From: Oscillospiraceae bacterium
GTDB lineage: Bacteria; Bacillota; Clostridia; Oscillospirales; Ruminococcaceae
Reading direction: 5' to 3'
Length of the DNA stretch: 7,301 nt
NCBI GenBank assembly: GCA_020024175.1
Contig: JAHHUB010000087.1
Coordinates: 1 to 7,301 of the forward strand
Positions 5,468-7,301 of the stretch are shown here, one piece after another. Under the pieces are notes generated by a model. The model worked only from the letters and a program-made list of their open reading frames with translations, ran no database searches and had not been told where the DNA came from. The position numbers were made by a program, and so were the translations under genes. How positions within the stretch are numbered: the first letter of the stretch is position 1; every line of letters starts with the position of its first letter.

Positions 5468-7301
5468 TTGGATAAGAAGTATACATACCTTTTCAGTGAA
5501 GGCAATGGCAGCATGAAAATGCTTTTGGGTGGTAAGGGAGCTAACCTTGCTGAAATGACAAATATAAATCTCCCTGTTCCTTACGGTTTTACAATTACAA
5601 CAGAAGCCTGCAGAGATTACTTCAAAGCAGGAAAAGTTCTTTCCGACGAAATGGAAAAACAAATTTGGGATAATCTTGCAAAAGTTGAAGAAAAAATGGG
5701 AAGAAAATTCGGTGATAAGAATAATCCTCTTCTGGTTTCCGTCCGTTCAGGTGCTCCTATCTCCATGCCCGGTATGATGGATACTATCCTCAATCTGGGT
5801 CTTAATGATGAAACAGTAGAAGGTCTTATCAAAGCCACAGGAAATCCCAGATTTGCTTTGGACAGCTACAGAAGATTTATCCAAATGTTCGGCGATGTTG
5901 TTATGGGTGTTGAACATTATAACTTTGAACTGGCTATCGAAAGCGTTAAACAGCGTCAGGGTGTAACCATAGATAAGGACTTAAATGAAGAATCTTTGAG
6001 AAGTCTTATAGAAGAATATAAACAAATTGTTTTAAGAGAAAAAGGTGAACAATTCCCATCCGACCCCAAAGTTCAGCTTATGAAAGCTGTAGAAGCTGTA
6101 TTCTCCTCATGGTACAACCCAAGAGCCGATGTTTACAGAAAGATGAATAAGATTTCCGAAGAAATAGGCACAGCAGTAAATGTACAGTGCATGGTATTCG
6201 GCAACATGGGAGATGATTCAGGTACAGGTGTTGCATTTACAAGAAACCCTGCTAACGGCGACAAGCACCTTTACGGTGAATATCTGATGAATGCACAGGG
6301 CGAAGATGTTGTTGCAGGTATCAGAACTCCAAACCCAATTTCTCATTTGGAAAAAGATGCTCCCGAAATATATAAACAATTTAAAGATGTATGCCAAACT
6401 TTGGAAAACCACTATAAAGATGTTCAGGATATTGAATTTACAATTCAATCAGGAAAGCTCTTTATGCTTCAAACAAGAACAGGTAAGAGAACTGCCGCTG
6501 CTGCTGTAAAAATTGCAGTTGATATGGTAAATGAAGGCATCATTACCAAAGAAGAAGCTATAATGAGAGTTGACCCTGCTTCCCTTGACCAGCTCCTTCA
6601 CAGACATATTGACGAAAGCAAGGAAATGGAAGTTATCGGAAAAGGTCTTCCTGCTTCTCCCGGTGCTGCCTGCGGAAAAATTGCTTTTGACGCTTATGAA
6701 GCTCATGTAAGAGCTGAAAACGGTGAAAAAGTTATCTTAGTCAGAACTGAAACAACCCCTGATGATATTCAAGGTGTTATCGCTTCCCAAGGTGTTCTCA
6801 CCAGCCGTGGCGGTATGACAAGCCATGCTGCTGTTGTTGCAAGAGGTATGGGAAGATGCTGTGTATGTGGATGTGAATCTCTTAAAATAGATGCTGCAAA
6901 TAAAAAGATTACTTTGGGTGGACACACCATGGGTGAAAACGATGTTATCTCCATTGATGGTTCTACAGGACGCGTAATATTGGGAGAAGTCAACATGATT
7001 GACCCTGTACTCAGTGACGATTTTAAGACTTTCCTTGACTGGGCAGACGAAATAGCAAGAATTAAAGTTAAGGCTAATGCAGATACCCCTGCTGACGCTG
7101 AAAAATCCAGAAAATTCGGTGCAACCGGTATTGGCCTTTGCCGTACCGAACATATGTTTATGGCATCTGACAGACTTCCTATCATTCAAAAGATGATTAT
7201 GTCCGATACATTGGAAGAAAGAGAAGCAGAACTTGCCAAACTTTTGGTATTCCAGGAAGATGACTTCTACGGAATTTTGAAAGCAATGGATGGCTGTGAA
7301 A
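5468..7301 (+). CDS. ppdK: pyruvate, phosphate dikinase, N-terminal ~70%
   Basis: The first 611 codons of PPDK (about 875 residues in the family), which interconverts pyruvate + ATP + Pi and PEP + AMP + PPi. The frame runs off the right edge intact. Residues 1 to ~340 form the ATP-grasp nucleotide-binding domain, with LLGGKGANLAEM near the start, SVRSGAPISMPGMMDT, and GDDSGTGVAFTRNP. The swivelling phosphohistidine domain contains GGMTSHAAVVARGMG, with catalytic H453 and T451, the residue the neighbouring regulatory protein is expected to phosphorylate. The C-terminal PEP/pyruvate barrel begins around 530 and is cut at ...GILKAMDG. The start is TTG at 5468; it gives the family N-terminus DKKYTYLFSEGNGSM, and no ATG or GTG lies in frame upstream before a stop. 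The ribosome site (AAGAGAG, 5451-5457) is weak. No terminator or separate promoter is evident in the 42-nt gap, so it is probably read from the repressor operon. In anaerobes PPDK can act in glycolysis or gluconeogenesis; the direction is not decided by the sequence. Confidence 0.96.
   Translation, partial: MDKKYTYLFSEGNGSMKMLLGGKGANLAEMTNINLPVPYGFTITTEACRDYFKAGKVLSDEMEKQIWDNLAKVEEKMGRKFGDKNNPLLVSVRSGAPISMPGMMDTILNLGLNDETVEGLIKATGNPRFALDSYRRFIQMFGDVVMGVEHYNFELAIESVKQRQGVTIDKDLNEESLRSLIEEYKQIVLREKGEQFPSDPKVQLMKAVEAVFSSWYNPRADVYRKMNKISEEIGTAVNVQCMVFGNMGDDSGTGVAFTRNPANGDKHLYGEYLMNAQGEDVVAGIRTPNPISHLEKDAPEIYKQFKDVCQTLENHYKDVQDIEFTIQSGKLFMLQTRTGKRTAAAAVKIAVDMVNEGIITKEEAIMRVDPASLDQLLHRHIDESKEMEVIGKGLPASPGAACGKIAFDAYEAHVRAENGEKVILVRTETTPDDIQGVIASQGVLTSRGGMTSHAAVVARGMGRCCVCGCESLKIDAANKKITLGGHTMGENDVISIDGSTGRVILGEVNMIDPVLSDDFKTFLDWADEIARIKVKANADTPADAEKSRKFGATGIGLCRTEHMFMASDRLPIIQKMIMSDTLEEREAELAKLLVFQEDDFYGILKAMDGCE

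Noticed and set aside
6737..7189. Long minus-strand frames of 150 and 138 codons inside ppdK
   Set aside because: They are antisense to the conserved PPDK swivel and barrel domains and overlap each other in different frames; codon-bias shadows.

Overview
The window looks like Firmicutes/Clostridia-type anaerobe DNA: Shine-Dalgarno sites of the AAGGAG class, near-consensus sigma-A promoters, a group B-type [FeFe] hydrogenase, and a pyruvate phosphate dikinase (PPDK) gene with its dedicated regulator. No close species can be named from sequence alone. Two parts of different character meet near position 690. The left part (1-~690) has GC-richer codon usage (CGC, CTG, CAG, GCG). The right part (~692-7301) uses AT-rich codons (AGA, AAA, GAA, CTT). 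This could be a real recombination boundary or a chimeric contig.

Left part, all on the minus strand: the 5' end of an L7Ae/L30e-family RNA-binding protein gene (1-152) with a strong promoter almost touching its ATG; a doubtful small or broken reading frame (176-327); a strong intrinsic terminator (354-384); a complete tRNA-Gln(CUG) gene (386-459) with a consensus promoter (496-523); and the possible C-terminal remnant of an unrecognised gene (576-~692) that stops at the break.

Right part, minus strand: a monomeric [FeFe] hydrogenase (692-2137) and a CLC-family antiporter with fluoride-type (CLC-F) signatures (2334-3590). Each has its own promoter of the same form, TTGAAT-N17-TATAAT. A very AT-rich divergent region of about 355 bp follows (3591-3945).

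Right part, plus strand: a three-gene operon. It encodes a CcpN-like helix-turn-helix/CBS-domain repressor (3946-4599, apparently starting at an AUC codon), the bifunctional PPDK regulatory kinase/pyrophosphorylase (4610-5425), and PPDK itself (5468 to the window end, about 70% of the protein). This places transcriptional control, post-translational control and the target enzyme of the pyruvate/PEP node in one unit. A 13-bp inverted repeat pair upstream of the repressor gene (3808-3820 and 3911-3923) is a candidate operator for autoregulation. I see no CRISPR array, insertion sequence or phage gene, and no clearly new system. The points most worth checking are the AUC start, the operator pair and the break at ~690.
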